Positions 26,981 through 34,654 of a stretch of 64,000 bases of DNA are shown here, in pieces. The translations under genes and the position numbers were made by a program. Source of the DNA: Paractinoplanes durhamensis (GTDB lineage Bacteria; Actinomycetota; Actinomycetes; Mycobacteriales; Micromonosporaceae); assembly GCF_016862175.1 (NCBI RefSeq), contig NZ_BOML01000046.1, positions 33,210-97,209 on the forward strand. The letters run 5' to 3'. The notes below the pieces were generated by a model. It was given only the letters and a program-made list of their open reading frames with translations. It had not been told where the DNA came from and searched no databases. The stretch's first letter is position 1; each line of letters begins with the position of its first letter.

Positions 26981-27958
26981 TACCGCAGGGTCGAGCAATG
27001 ACAGGGTCCGCTGCTGCGCATCGAGGTCGGCGCGGATGCCGACCGGCATCGGCAGGTTCGGGCCGGCGTGCCCGATCTCGACGTTGCCCAGCACCGGGAT
27101 GTCACGGTCGCCGAGCACGTCGAGGACGATCTCGGCAAGGGGCGATTCGTCGAGCCCGGCGATGTCGCGCGGGATGCCCACGACCATGCCGGCGATCCGA
27201 TCGAGGATGCCGGAGTGCCGCATCACCTGCAGATAACTCCATACGTACGAGGCATGGCCGCCGAGCTCCTCCCAGAACAGCACAGCACCGTCGAACCGCT
27301 CGAGCGGCACCGCGAACGGCGTCGCCTGCACCAGCGCGATGCGGTTGATCACGCCGCCGATCAGCGGGCCCTGGACGCGACCGGGTCGCCAGCACTCCCA
27401 CGACGGGCTCGCCGGCAGCGCACCGATCGCCGCGGTATCGGTCAGCAACCTCGCGTACAGCTTCTCGAGCTCCGCCCGGCGTGCCGCAGGCGCCGCCTGC
27501 CAGTGTCCGCCGAAGCCGGGCACGGCCATATCGGCATGAAACCCGACCAGGCCCGTACGGGCATGCAGCACCAGATGCAGCAGGGAGATGTCGCTGTAGC
27601 CGAGAATCGGCTTGGGATCGGCCCGGATCGCTTCGAAGTCGATCAGGTCGAGGTAACCGAACACCGTCTGGCCGCCGTCACTCGCCACGATCGCCCGGAC
27701 CTCCGGGTCACGAAGAAGACCGTTGAGCTCCGCGGCGATCTCGGCCGGCGCGGCCGCACTCCACCACCGCTGCCGCCCGACCTGCAGCAGCGGTGCCCGG
27801 CGCACCCGAAACCCCATTCCCTGGAGTACGGCCACCGTCTGCTCGACATTCCTTTCGTACGCCGAGGGCAGCGGCCCGGACAGCGCAGCGATGACGACGA
27901 GATCGCCGGGCCGCAGCGCACGGGGTCGAAGCAGCCGAGGTGACGCCGAAACGGTCAT
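26972..27958 (-). CDS. LD-carboxypeptidase (peptidase family S66)
   Basis: This 328-residue serine peptidase type removes D-Ala from muropeptide tetrapeptides or, in MccF relatives, inactivates peptide-nucleotides. The nucleophile segment is IVASDGGQTVFGYLD, followed by GYSDISLLHL, FWEELGGHAS (Glu) and GHAGPNLPMPVG (His). The ATG at 27958 begins MTVSASPRLLRPRAL. The frame is open upstream, but that part is repeat-like and lacks S66 sequence. Muropeptide recycling is the more probable role; no microcin genes are nearby. Confidence 0.85.
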   Translation of the reverse strand: MTVSASPRLLRPRALRPGDLVVIAALSGPLPSAYERNVEQTVAVLQGMGFRVRRAPLLQVGRQRWWSAAAPAEIAAELNGLLRDPEVRAIVASDGGQTVFGYLDLIDFEAIRADPKPILGYSDISLLHLVLHARTGLVGFHADMAVPGFGGHWQAAPAARRAELEKLYARLLTDTAAIGALPASPSWECWRPGRVQGPLIGGVINRIALVQATPFAVPLERFDGAVLFWEELGGHASYVWSYLQVMRHSGILDRIAGMVVGIPRDIAGLDESPLAEIVLDVLGDRDIPVLGNVEIGHAGPNLPMPVGIRADLDAQQRTLSLLDPAVAR

Positions 27959-28010
27959 CAGCGCAGTATTCGCACCCGCGCGACAGCCGGCCACGCATTT
28001 CCGCCCGCCC

Positions 28011-28068
28011 CGCACATCCGGCCACCACGCACATCCGGCCACTACGCACATCCGGCCACTACGCACAT
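28011..28068. repeat. 17-bp tandem array
   Basis: Three units of CGCACATCCGGCCACTA plus a partial copy in the gap between LD-carboxypeptidase and MarR. The period equals that of the array at 25349, but the unit differs. Confidence 0.75.
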
Positions 28069-28090
28069 ACAGGCAGAGTCGTCCCGGCGA

Positions 28091-28116
28091 CGGATCATCT
28101 GGTAGCGGATGATCCG
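28091..28116. promoter_or_regulatory. MarR operator, upstream of marR
   Basis: Perfect 9-base arms CGGATCATC and GATGATCCG surround eight bases. Aligned with the palindrome at 28631, 17 of 24 positions agree, including TAGCGGAT. It covers the -35 region of the marR promoter. Confidence 0.65.
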
Positions 28117-28120
28117 CGGC

Positions 28121-28126
28121 TAGGAT
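28121..28126 (+). promoter_or_regulatory. Leaderless -10 of marR
   Basis: TAGGAT lies seven bases before the ATG at 28134. Confidence 0.6.
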
Positions 28127-28133
28127 TGCCCCC

Positions 28134-28601
28134 ATGGCAGCACCTGATCGCACCGAGCGTGACATCACCGGCCTGCTCAACATGGCCGGCCACGTGCTCT
28201 CCAACCGGCTCGGCGCCGCGCTCGCCGACGTCGACCTCACGCCCCGCATGCAGTGCGTGCTGATCCACGCCCTGGAGGAGGAGCGCACCCAGATCCAGTT
28301 GGCGGCCCTCGCCGACCTCGACAAGACCACCATGGTCAGCACCGTCGACGACCTGGAGCGCCGCGGTTACGCCGAGCGGCGCCCCTCGGCGACCGACCGG
28401 CGGGCCCGGATCATCGCGGTCACCGAGAAGGGGCGCGCTGCCGCCGAGGAGGGCCAGCGCATCGTCGACCGGGTGCACGCCGACGCCCTGCACGCGCTGA
28501 CCCCGGCCGACCGGGCCGCGTTCGTGGCCGCCCTCGGCGTACTCGCCGAAACCCCGAAGGACCCCGGCCCGCAGCCGATCCGCCGCGCGCGCGGCCGGTA
28601 G
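28134..28601 (+). CDS. MarR family transcriptional regulator
   Basis: This 155-residue winged-helix dimer has the DNA-binding part at about residues 45-100 (IQLAALADLDKTTMVSTVDDLERRGYAERR, then PSATDRRARIIAVTEKG). The start is fixed by a leaderless promoter. Nearly identical palindromes lie upstream of this gene and of the DHA2 exporter 67 bases downstream. It is most likely an autorepressor that also represses the pump and releases on binding a phenolic or drug ligand. Confidence 0.88.
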   Translation: MAAPDRTERDITGLLNMAGHVLSNRLGAALADVDLTPRMQCVLIHALEEERTQIQLAALADLDKTTMVSTVDDLERRGYAERRPSATDRRARIIAVTEKGRAAAEEGQRIVDRVHADALHALTPADRAAFVAALGVLAETPKDPGPQPIRRARGR

Positions 28602-28630
28602 GCAGGGAGGCAAGCAGGTAGGTGGCTTTC

Positions 28631-28654
28631 AGATAGTCCGCTAGCGGATTATCT
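28631..28654. promoter_or_regulatory. MarR operator, upstream of the DHA2 exporter
   Basis: A 24-base palindrome centred on CCGCTAGCGG with outer AGATA and TATCT arms has a single mismatched pair. It ends two bases before the -10 hexamer. Confidence 0.7.
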
Positions 28655-28656
28655 GC

Positions 28657-28662
28657 TACGGT
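28657..28662 (+). promoter_or_regulatory. Leaderless -10 of the DHA2 exporter
   Basis: TACGGT lies six bases before the ATG at 28669, the same hexamer and spacing as the monooxygenase promoter at 3957. Confidence 0.6.
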
Positions 28663-28668
28663 CGAGTC

Positions 28669-30285
28669 ATGAGCCCTTCCGCGAACCATCGCGCGGCCGC
28701 GCTGGCCGTGCTCTGCGCCATGTCGCTGATGATCGTGCTGGACAGCACGATCGTCGCCGTCGCCGTCCCGGACATTCAGCGCGACCTCGGCTTCTCTCCC
28801 GCCGGCGTCTCCTGGGTGGTCAACGCCTACCTGGTCGCCTTCGCCGGCCTGCTGCTGCTGGCTGGCCGCCTCGGCGACCTGCTGGGAGCATGGCGGGTCT
28901 TCCTGGCCGGGCTGGCCGTGTTCACCGTGGCCAGCCTGCTGTGCGGGCTGGCTCCGACGGCGGGCTGGCTGGTCGCCGGCCGGTTCGTCCAGGGAGCCGG
29001 CGGCGCGCTGGCCGCCGCCGTGGTCATCGGCATGATCGTGCGGCTGTTCCCGGAGCCCGGCGCGCAGGCGCGGGCCATGGGCATCTACAGCTTCACGCAG
29101 GCCGGCGGCGCCGCGTTCGGCTTCGTGGCCGGCGGCATCCTGACCGACGGGGTCGGCTGGCCCGCCATCTTCCTGATCAACATCCCGATCGGCATCGCGG
29201 TATATCTGGCCGGCCGCCGCCTGCTCCCCCGCGAGATCGGCCCCGGCTTCGCCGCGGGCCTGGATCTTCCGGGCGCGTTGCTGATCACCGCGGGTCTTTC
29301 CGCCGGGGTGTACGCCATCATCGCGAGCTCGGTCCTCGCCGGCGCCCTGTCCGTGCTGCTGATCGCCGCGTTCCTGCTGAGGCAGCGGTTCGCCCGCCGC
29401 CCGCTGATCGCCCTGCGGGTGCTGTCCCGCCCGTGGCTGCTGATCGCCAACGCCGCCGTCCTGCTGCTGTTCGCCACCGGGATGGGTTTCCAGTTCCTGA
29501 ACGCCCTGTTCGTCCAGCGTGTGATGGGCTACGACGCCCTGGCCACCGGCCTGGCCTTCCTGCCGACCCCGGTGGTGATCGGCGCCGTCTCCCTGTTCGT
29601 GGCGCCGAGGGCGACGGCCCGCTTCGGCCCGCGCCCGGTTCTGCTCGCCGGCCTGACCGTGCTGCTGGCCGGCCTGCTGCTCCTGAACCGGGTCCCGGTG
29701 ACCGTGTCCTACGTGTCCGACCTGCTCCCACCCCTGATCGTGATGGGCCTGGGCATCGGCGTCGCCATCCCGGCCATCATCATGCTGGCGATGGCCGGCG
29801 CCGCCCCCGCCGACACCGGCATGGTCTCCGGCTTCACCAACACCGCCCAGCAGGCCGGCGGCGCCCTGGGCCTCTCGATCCTGGCCGTGGTGGCCGCCAA
29901 CCGCACCGCCGGCTCCGCCGAGGTGACCGCCCTGCACGACGGCTACATCCGGGGCTTCCTGGTGGCGGCCGGCTTCGTCACGGCCGCCCTGCTGATCACC
30001 GCCCTGTTCCTGCGCCACCTGCCGCAGACCCCAGAGCCGGGCACTGCACCGCCCGCGCCGGAGCCGGGAGCCACCGCGCGGCCCGCGCCGGAACTGGGAG
30101 CCGCCACACCACCCTCGACGGAAATGGAAGCCGCCCTCGCACCGCCCGAGCCGAACACCGTCCTCGCGCCGCCCACGCCCGGGCAGCCGGGCGCCGCAGC
30201 ACCGCCCGCGCCAGGGTCAGCCGTCCACACCGCCACGGCCGTCGACGACCGGCAGCAGCAACCGGCGTGCGAGGCCTCGCGCTGA
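28669..30285 (+). CDS. DHA2-type MFS drug exporter (EmrB/QacA)
   Basis: This 538-residue protein has about fourteen helices. The DHA2 signature near helix 1 is LDSTIVAVAVPDIQRDLG, followed by WVVNAYLVAFA. Motif A is LAGRLGDLLGAWRVF and motif C is GGAAFGFVAGGILTD. The tail after about residue 455 is a cytoplasmic Pro/Ala/Glu-rich low-complexity segment absent from ordinary relatives. Proton-driven drug efflux is expected. The adjacent MarR, with a palindrome over the promoter, implies induction by the exported compounds. Confidence 0.87.
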   Translation: MSPSANHRAAALAVLCAMSLMIVLDSTIVAVAVPDIQRDLGFSPAGVSWVVNAYLVAFAGLLLLAGRLGDLLGAWRVFLAGLAVFTVASLLCGLAPTAGWLVAGRFVQGAGGALAAAVVIGMIVRLFPEPGAQARAMGIYSFTQAGGAAFGFVAGGILTDGVGWPAIFLINIPIGIAVYLAGRRLLPREIGPGFAAGLDLPGALLITAGLSAGVYAIIASSVLAGALSVLLIAAFLLRQRFARRPLIALRVLSRPWLLIANAAVLLLFATGMGFQFLNALFVQRVMGYDALATGLAFLPTPVVIGAVSLFVAPRATARFGPRPVLLAGLTVLLAGLLLLNRVPVTVSYVSDLLPPLIVMGLGIGVAIPAIIMLAMAGAAPADTGMVSGFTNTAQQAGGALGLSILAVVAANRTAGSAEVTALHDGYIRGFLVAAGFVTAALLITALFLRHLPQTPEPGTAPPAPEPGATARPAPELGAATPPSTEMEAALAPPEPNTVLAPPTPGQPGAAAPPAPGSAVHTATAVDDRQQQPACEASR

Positions 30286-30327
30286 CCAGCTTCTACCCGT
30301 GCAGTAGCTTGGCGCCGTCTCGGGCTT

Positions 30328-30750
30328 CTACGTCTCACGCGGGTAAATCTCGAGCGGGCTGAGGTAGGCGTGGACGAAGAAGTCGCGCACCGTGGCCGCA
30401 TGGAGATGGCCGGCAACCGTCAGGTCCTCGCCGGCGAGGGTCGCGTGCACGTGAATCTGCCCGCCGGCCAGTTCCCCGGTGCCGGTTAGCTCGAACGGCT
30501 GGGCGTAGTCGCGGATCAGGTCGGTCAGCGCATCGTTCTTGCGCATCACGGAGATCCGTACCTCATGGACCGCACCGATGAGCGTGATCGCGCCGTCGGT
30601 GATGCCGAGGCCGGCCGCCGCGGCGGCGATCGTTGCCAGGACCTCCTGGCCCTTCGCCACCTTCACCAAATACGAACCGGTCACCGACTCAGTCTGCACC
30701 GGGCCGGGCGGCTCGGACTGAACGGCTCGGGAACAGGCAGCTAGGGACAT
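30328..30750 (-). CDS. DUF296 (PCC) domain protein
   Basis: The 140 residues from the ATG at 30750 contain a DUF296/PCC domain: YLVKVAKGQEVLATIAAAA, then GAITLIGAVHEVRI and the GQIHVHATLAGEDLTVAGHLH core. The domain is often found in metal-containing or AT-hook-associated proteins of unknown function. The true start may be a GTG further in (VQTESVTG), as the first 17 residues look unlike the family. A 15-bp repeat array begins directly upstream of the ATG. Confidence 0.7.
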   Translation of the reverse strand: MSLAACSRAVQSEPPGPVQTESVTGSYLVKVAKGQEVLATIAAAAAGLGITDGAITLIGAVHEVRISVMRKNDALTDLIRDYAQPFELTGTGELAGGQIHVHATLAGEDLTVAGHLHAATVRDFFVHAYLSPLEIYPRET

Positions 30751-30885
30751 GCGACTCGGGAGCACGCGACTCGGGAGCACGCGACTCGGGAGCACGCGAC
30801 TCGGGAGCACGCGACTCGGGAGCACGCGACTCGGGAGCACGCGGTTTGGGATCAGGTGGTTTGGGATCAGGTGGTTTGAGGGTGG
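30751..30885. repeat. 15-bp tandem array
   Basis: Six perfect units of GCGACTCGGGAGCAC (30751-30840), then three diverged units to 30885. The diverged part encodes the last residues and stop of the MFS gene on the minus strand. In the frame of the DUF296 gene it reads as repeated RVLPS. Confidence 0.85.
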
Positions 30886-32108
30886 GCGGTCTGGCGCCGG
30901 GCGGCCAGGGACAGCGTGAGCAGGAGCAGGCCGGCGGCCGGTGCCAGGGTGAAGGCGGCGGGAGCGCCCGCGGCGTCGGCCAGGTGGCCGGCCAGGGAAG
31001 CGGCCAGGGCCGACCCGGCCGCGCTGCTCGAGTTGTTCCAGGTGAAGGCCTGGGTCAGGACTCCCGGGTGGACGGATCGCTCGGTTCGGATGCTCAGCAG
31101 GACCAGCGTCGGCGGCACGGCCGCCTCGGTCAGCACCACGGCGGCGCCCAGCCAGATCGGCGATGGAGCCAGCGGGAGCAGCAGGCCCGCGCCGGTCAAG
31201 TAGGCCGTGACCAGGATCAGCTGTCGGTCGGCGGGGGTGCGGTGCCGGCGCAGGCCGTACAGCCAGCCGGACAGCAGGCCGCCCAGGCTGGCGGCGGCCA
31301 TGATCGGGGCGGCGGCGCCCGGTGTGCCGCGGCCGACGGCGAAGGCGCTCACCGCGACGCTCAACGTGCCGAAGTAGAGCCCGATCGCCAGGTTGAGCAT
31401 GGCGGTCAGGAGGAAGGCCGGTCGTAGCAGCGAACCTTCGGTGCCGGGGGCGGTGCTCGCGGCCGGCGGGGGTGCGGTGCGGGGCTGGGCGGTCAGGGCG
31501 GCGCCGCCGGTCACGATCAGGGTCGCGGCGATGGCGGTGGCCACGGCCGGGTGACCCGCCGCGCCGAGGGTGGCTGCCAGGACCGGGCCGAGGAGGAACG
31601 CGGTGGCGTTGGCCAGGGACTCCAGGGCGAAGGCGGCGGGCAGCTCGGCGGATCGTTCCGCGCGCAGCAGGTGCGCCCAGCGGGCGCCGGAGAGCGCGCC
31701 CAACTGGGGCACGGCCGCGCCGGCGCAGATGGCCGCGACGATCAGGGCGGCCAGGGACGTGGTGGGCAGGGACGTGGTGGGCAGGGACGTGGTGGGCAGG
31801 GACGTGGTGGGCAGGGACGTGGTGAGCAGGACGGCGGTGATGGCAGCGCCGTGCGCCAGGAGCGAGAACGGCAGGACGCGGGTCTGGCCCAGGCGGTCGA
31901 CCACCCGGGCCAGCTGCGGGCCGATCAGGGCCTCGGCCAGGGCGAAACCCGCCGTGACCAGGCCGGCGGTGCCGTAGGAGCCGGTGCGGGCGTGCACCAG
32001 CCAGACCAGGGCGAGGCCGGTCATCGCGATGCCGACCCGGCCGACGGCCGCGGCCAGGAAGAACGCGGGGGCACCGGGGATGCGCAGCAGCGATCGATAG
32101 CTGGACAT
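30867..32108 (-). CDS. MFS transporter with a TTSLP repeat loop
   Basis: This 413-residue protein has about twelve helices; it begins MSSYRSLLRIPGAPAFFLAAAVGRVG as in small MFS_1 exporters. Residues about 95-119 are five copies of TTSLP, in a region that should be a short loop between helices 3 and 4. GAGGA lies about seven bases before the ATG at 32108. The 3' end runs into a second repeat array. The substrate is unknown. Confidence 0.75.
   Translation of the reverse strand: MSSYRSLLRIPGAPAFFLAAAVGRVGIAMTGLALVWLVHARTGSYGTAGLVTAGFALAEALIGPQLARVVDRLGQTRVLPFSLLAHGAAITAVLLTTSLPTTSLPTTSLPTTSLPTTSLAALIVAAICAGAAVPQLGALSGARWAHLLRAERSAELPAAFALESLANATAFLLGPVLAATLGAAGHPAVATAIAATLIVTGGAALTAQPRTAPPPAASTAPGTEGSLLRPAFLLTAMLNLAIGLYFGTLSVAVSAFAVGRGTPGAAAPIMAAASLGGLLSGWLYGLRRHRTPADRQLILVTAYLTGAGLLLPLAPSPIWLGAAVVLTEAAVPPTLVLLSIRTERSVHPGVLTQAFTWNNSSSAAGSALAASLAGHLADAAGAPAAFTLAPAAGLLLLTLSLAARRQTAHPQTT
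31752..31826. repeat. In-frame 15-bp tandem array (TTSLP)
   Basis: Five units of CAGGGACGTGGTGGG (the last ends in GAG) encode five TTSLP pentapeptides in the MFS protein. Confidence 0.9.
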
Positions 32109-32166
32109 GGAGAGTCCTCGTCGCCGCCGGGCGACGCGGACCAACCGGGGTCGCCGGCGCCTGATC

Positions 32167-32247
32167 AAGCAGGTGAAGCAGGTGAAGCAGGTGAAGCGGG
32201 TGAAGCAGGTGAAGCGGGTGAAGCAGGTGAAGCGGGTGAAGCAGGTA
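32167..32247. repeat. 9-bp tandem array
   Basis: Nine units AAGCAGGTG or AAGCGGGTG; the later six alternate as an 18-bp higher-order unit. It is non-coding. Confidence 0.85.
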
Positions 32248-32335
32248 GAGCAAGGGTGCGACCCGTGGCCCGACCGGGACGCTCAGGACTGCGGCGGGAC
32301 GGGGCACGCGTCCACACCGCCACCCCGATCGCCGG

Positions 32336-32374
32336 GCGGAAGTGAATAGCGGAAGTGATTAGCGGAAGTGAATA
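32336..32374. promoter_or_regulatory. Three 13-bp iteron-like direct repeats
   Basis: GCGGAAGTGAATA, GCGGAAGTGATTA and GCGGAAGTGAATA follow each other directly, about 100 bases upstream of the phosphatase start. The AT-richer end of each unit differs from its surroundings. They may be a protein-binding array. Confidence 0.4.
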
Positions 32375-32471
32375 TCTGGCCCGGGCCATGACGGGACCGG
32401 GCGACTAGCGGTGACTTTAGCAACGGGCCGGTCCGGTGGCGGTGTTGCCGCAACCGCTGAATGATGGGCCG

Positions 32472-33629
32472 ATGCTCGCGATGGAGGCGATCCGGCGGCT
32501 GCTCGCGCTGCGGCACCGGGGCCGGGCCGAAGATCTGCCCGCGGTGATGGCGCACGTCGCGCCGCTGCTGGACGCCGAGTCGGCGGGGGTTCTGCTCATC
32601 GACTACGGGCAGTTGACGCTCTGCCCGCTGTTCGGCGGCGCGGACGGCGAGGTCGAACCGCAACAGGTCGAGGGGACGGCGGCCGGGCGCTGTTTCACCA
32701 CGGCGGCCGACACCCACGAGGATGGGCGGCTCTGGCTGCCGCTGCTGCACGGCGCCGAGCGGCTCGGCGTACTCGGGCTGGGGTTCAAGGAACTGCCGTC
32801 GCCGGCGGCGCGGCGCGACCTGGAGGTGATCGCGGCGCTGGTGGCCGAGCTGATCGCCAGCCGGCGGTTCTACGGGGACGCGGTCGAGCACACCCGGCGG
32901 CGGCTGCCCATGCAACTGGCCGCCGAGATCATCTGGAATCAGCTACCGCCGCTGACCTGCGCGGTCGACGGCACGGTGGTGACCGCGGTGCTGGAGCCCT
33001 GCTACGACGTCGGCGGGGACTCGTTCGACTACGCGGTCAACGGGGATCTGCTGCACGTCGGGCTGTTCGACACGGTCGGGCACGGGATCAGCGCCAGTGC
33101 ACTGACCACGCTGACGCTGAACACCTACCGCAACGCCCGCCGGTCGGGGCTGTCGCTGATCGACACGTGCCGGTCGATCGACAAGTGGATCCACGCGCAG
33201 TACCCGGGCAGTTTCGTGACCGCCCTGCTGGTGGAGCTGGACACGACGACCGGGCGGTACCGGCGGATCAGCGCCGGCCACCCGGCCGAGCTGATGCTGC
33301 GGGGCGGCCGGCACCTGCCGCAGCTGCGCACGCCGACGGCCCTGCCGCTCGGTCTCGGCCACATGATCGACCGGCCGCCGGGGGTCACCGAGCAGCAGCT
33401 CGAGCCGGGCGACACGATCGTCCTCTACACCGATGGCATCACCGAGGCGCGCGACGCAACCGGCACCCAGTTCGGGCCGGAGCGCCTGGCCGACTTCATG
33501 CTCACGGCTCTGCGGGCGGGCTTGACCGCCCCGGAGATCATGCGTCGGCTGGTGCTCTCCATCGTCGACTACGAGGAGGGCGAGCTCCGCGACGACGCGA
33601 CCGCGGCGATGCTGCAGTGGCGCCACTAG
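32472..33629 (+). CDS. GAF-PP2C phosphatase (SpoIIE/RsbU type)
   Basis: This 385-residue protein has an N-terminal GAF-like sensor domain (about residues 10-140) and a C-terminal SpoIIE phosphatase. Metal-binding parts are CYDVGGDSFDY, GLFDTVGHGISASALT, ISAGHPAELML and LYTDGITEARD. Such enzymes dephosphorylate anti-anti-sigma factors in partner-switching control of stress sigma factors. No anti-sigma or STAS gene is adjacent. The ATG at 32472 is used; ATG at 32481 and the frame from 32436 are alternatives. Confidence 0.83.
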   Translation: MLAMEAIRRLLALRHRGRAEDLPAVMAHVAPLLDAESAGVLLIDYGQLTLCPLFGGADGEVEPQQVEGTAAGRCFTTAADTHEDGRLWLPLLHGAERLGVLGLGFKELPSPAARRDLEVIAALVAELIASRRFYGDAVEHTRRRLPMQLAAEIIWNQLPPLTCAVDGTVVTAVLEPCYDVGGDSFDYAVNGDLLHVGLFDTVGHGISASALTTLTLNTYRNARRSGLSLIDTCRSIDKWIHAQYPGSFVTALLVELDTTTGRYRRISAGHPAELMLRGGRHLPQLRTPTALPLGLGHMIDRPPGVTEQQLEPGDTIVLYTDGITEARDATGTQFGPERLADFMLTALRAGLTAPEIMRRLVLSIVDYEEGELRDDATAAMLQWRH

Positions 33630-34552
33630 GCTGATGTTCGCTGGAGGAGCTCGGCGGTGGCTGCCCACAGGCGGCGCTCCCGGTCGCGGTCCTGGGCGAC
33701 CGGCTTCACCTCGGTGACCTTGTCGTGCACCACGAAGGCGCCGTCGCGCAGGCCGGCCCACCTGTCGTCGAGGGCGATCGAGGCCAGCTCCGGCCCGGAA
33801 CTCTCCGGGGTGGACACCCCGGGCAGCCGCGCCACGCCGCGCGCGATCGCCTGGAGGGCTTCGGGCGCTCCCCGGCCGAGGGAGCTGCCGGGCATCCAGC
33901 CGGGTTCGAAGACCGCCACGTTGACGTCCCGGCCGGCCTGGCGCTGCAGCTCATGGGCGTAGTAGAGGATCGCCAGCTTGGCGTTGGAGTAGGCGACCCC
34001 GGCCGCCTTCATCCCCGGGTTCGCCGCGCCGGTCGCGGGCCGGGCGATCTCGACCGGGTCGCGCCAGTCCGCCTCGGGCACGCTCAGCAGCTTCCGCCAG
34101 AAGTTCGCGCTGTACGTGTTGGAGCCCAGCAGCACGATCCGGCCCGAGCCGGCAACCCGGTCGAGCAGGTCGCCGATCAGTTGGGCGTGGGCCAGGTAGT
34201 TCACGGCGAAGGTCATCTCGTAGCCGTCGGCGGAGGCGAGCCGGGTGTCGGTGGTCATGGCGCCGGCGTTGGCCACGATCGCGCCCAGAGGCCGCACCGC
34301 GCCGGAGTCGAGCAGGTCCCGGACGGTGGCCGCGGCCGCCCGCACGTCGGCGAGCCGGGCCAGGTCACATCCGATCTCGTGAACCACAGCGCCGCGGGCG
34401 CGGGCCGCGGCGGCGACCTCGGCGAGCGCCTTGCCGCTGCGGCCCACCAGCAGGAGGTCGGGGCGTTCACCAGGAGCACGGCCGGCCATGGCGAGGGTGG
34501 CGGCACGCCCGAGGCCGCGGGTCGGGCCGGTGATCAGCACGGTGTTTGTCAT
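33626..34552 (-). CDS. Short-chain dehydrogenase/reductase
   Basis: This 308-residue SDR has the cofactor loop TGPTRGLG (variant of TGxxxGxG) at the N-terminus, the NAGAM motif and the catalytic YSNAK. It resembles retinol-dehydrogenase/protochlorophyllide-reductase-like SDRs with an extended C-terminus. ATG at 34552. It is divergent from an XRE regulator of the MmyB-like group, a common pairing in actinobacteria; its 3' end overlaps the phosphatase stop by four bases. Confidence 0.85.
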   Translation of the reverse strand: MTNTVLITGPTRGLGRAATLAMAGRAPGERPDLLLVGRSGKALAEVAAAARARGAVVHEIGCDLARLADVRAAAATVRDLLDSGAVRPLGAIVANAGAMTTDTRLASADGYEMTFAVNYLAHAQLIGDLLDRVAGSGRIVLLGSNTYSANFWRKLLSVPEADWRDPVEIARPATGAANPGMKAAGVAYSNAKLAILYYAHELQRQAGRDVNVAVFEPGWMPGSSLGRGAPEALQAIARGVARLPGVSTPESSGPELASIALDDRWAGLRDGAFVVHDKVTEVKPVAQDRDRERRLWAATAELLQRTSA

Positions 34553-34584
34553 GGTCAGGAGCGTGGCGGAGCCGGAGCATCGCA

Positions 34585-34613
34585 GGCAGTCGTTCCGTTT
34601 TCGTAGGACTGCC
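34585..34613. promoter_or_regulatory. Inverted repeat between SDR and MmyB-type regulator
   Basis: GGCAGTC-N15-GACTGCC is a perfect inverted repeat in the 102-base divergent intergenic region. It is the only clear dyad there, so it is the candidate operator. Confidence 0.45.
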
Positions 34614-34654
34614 AGGGCCAGGACAACCATGCCCGGGCCGCGCAGACTGGAGGC

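Larger units (their letters stand above)
32109..32471. other. Intergenic region with two repeat arrays
   Basis: This 363-base gap lies between the divergent MFS (minus) and phosphatase (plus) genes. It holds a 9-bp array at 32167-32247 and three 13-bp direct repeats at 32336-32374. I find no convincing gene in it; open frames crossing the 9-bp array consist only of its repeat. Confidence 0.7.

Noticed and set aside
26842..27348. A plus-strand frame through the 15-bp repeats reading repeated SDIPA
   Set aside because: It becomes Arg-rich sequence antisense to the LD-carboxypeptidase and has no ribosome site; the repeats are better treated as its 3' flank.
28420..30018. A 532-codon minus-strand open frame across marR and the DHA2 exporter
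   Set aside because: It is composed of Gln/Gly/Asp/Ala runs caused by codon bias; the plus-strand genes have clear families, promoters and operators.
25349..32247. A CRISPR array
   Set aside because: The repeats are directly adjacent with no unique spacers, units are 9-17 bp, and there are no cas genes in the window.
30751..32307. A minus-strand extension of the DUF296 frame through the repeats and the MFS gene
   Set aside because: The extra part has no similarity and overlaps the MFS gene in another frame; the DUF296 domain lies entirely after 30750.
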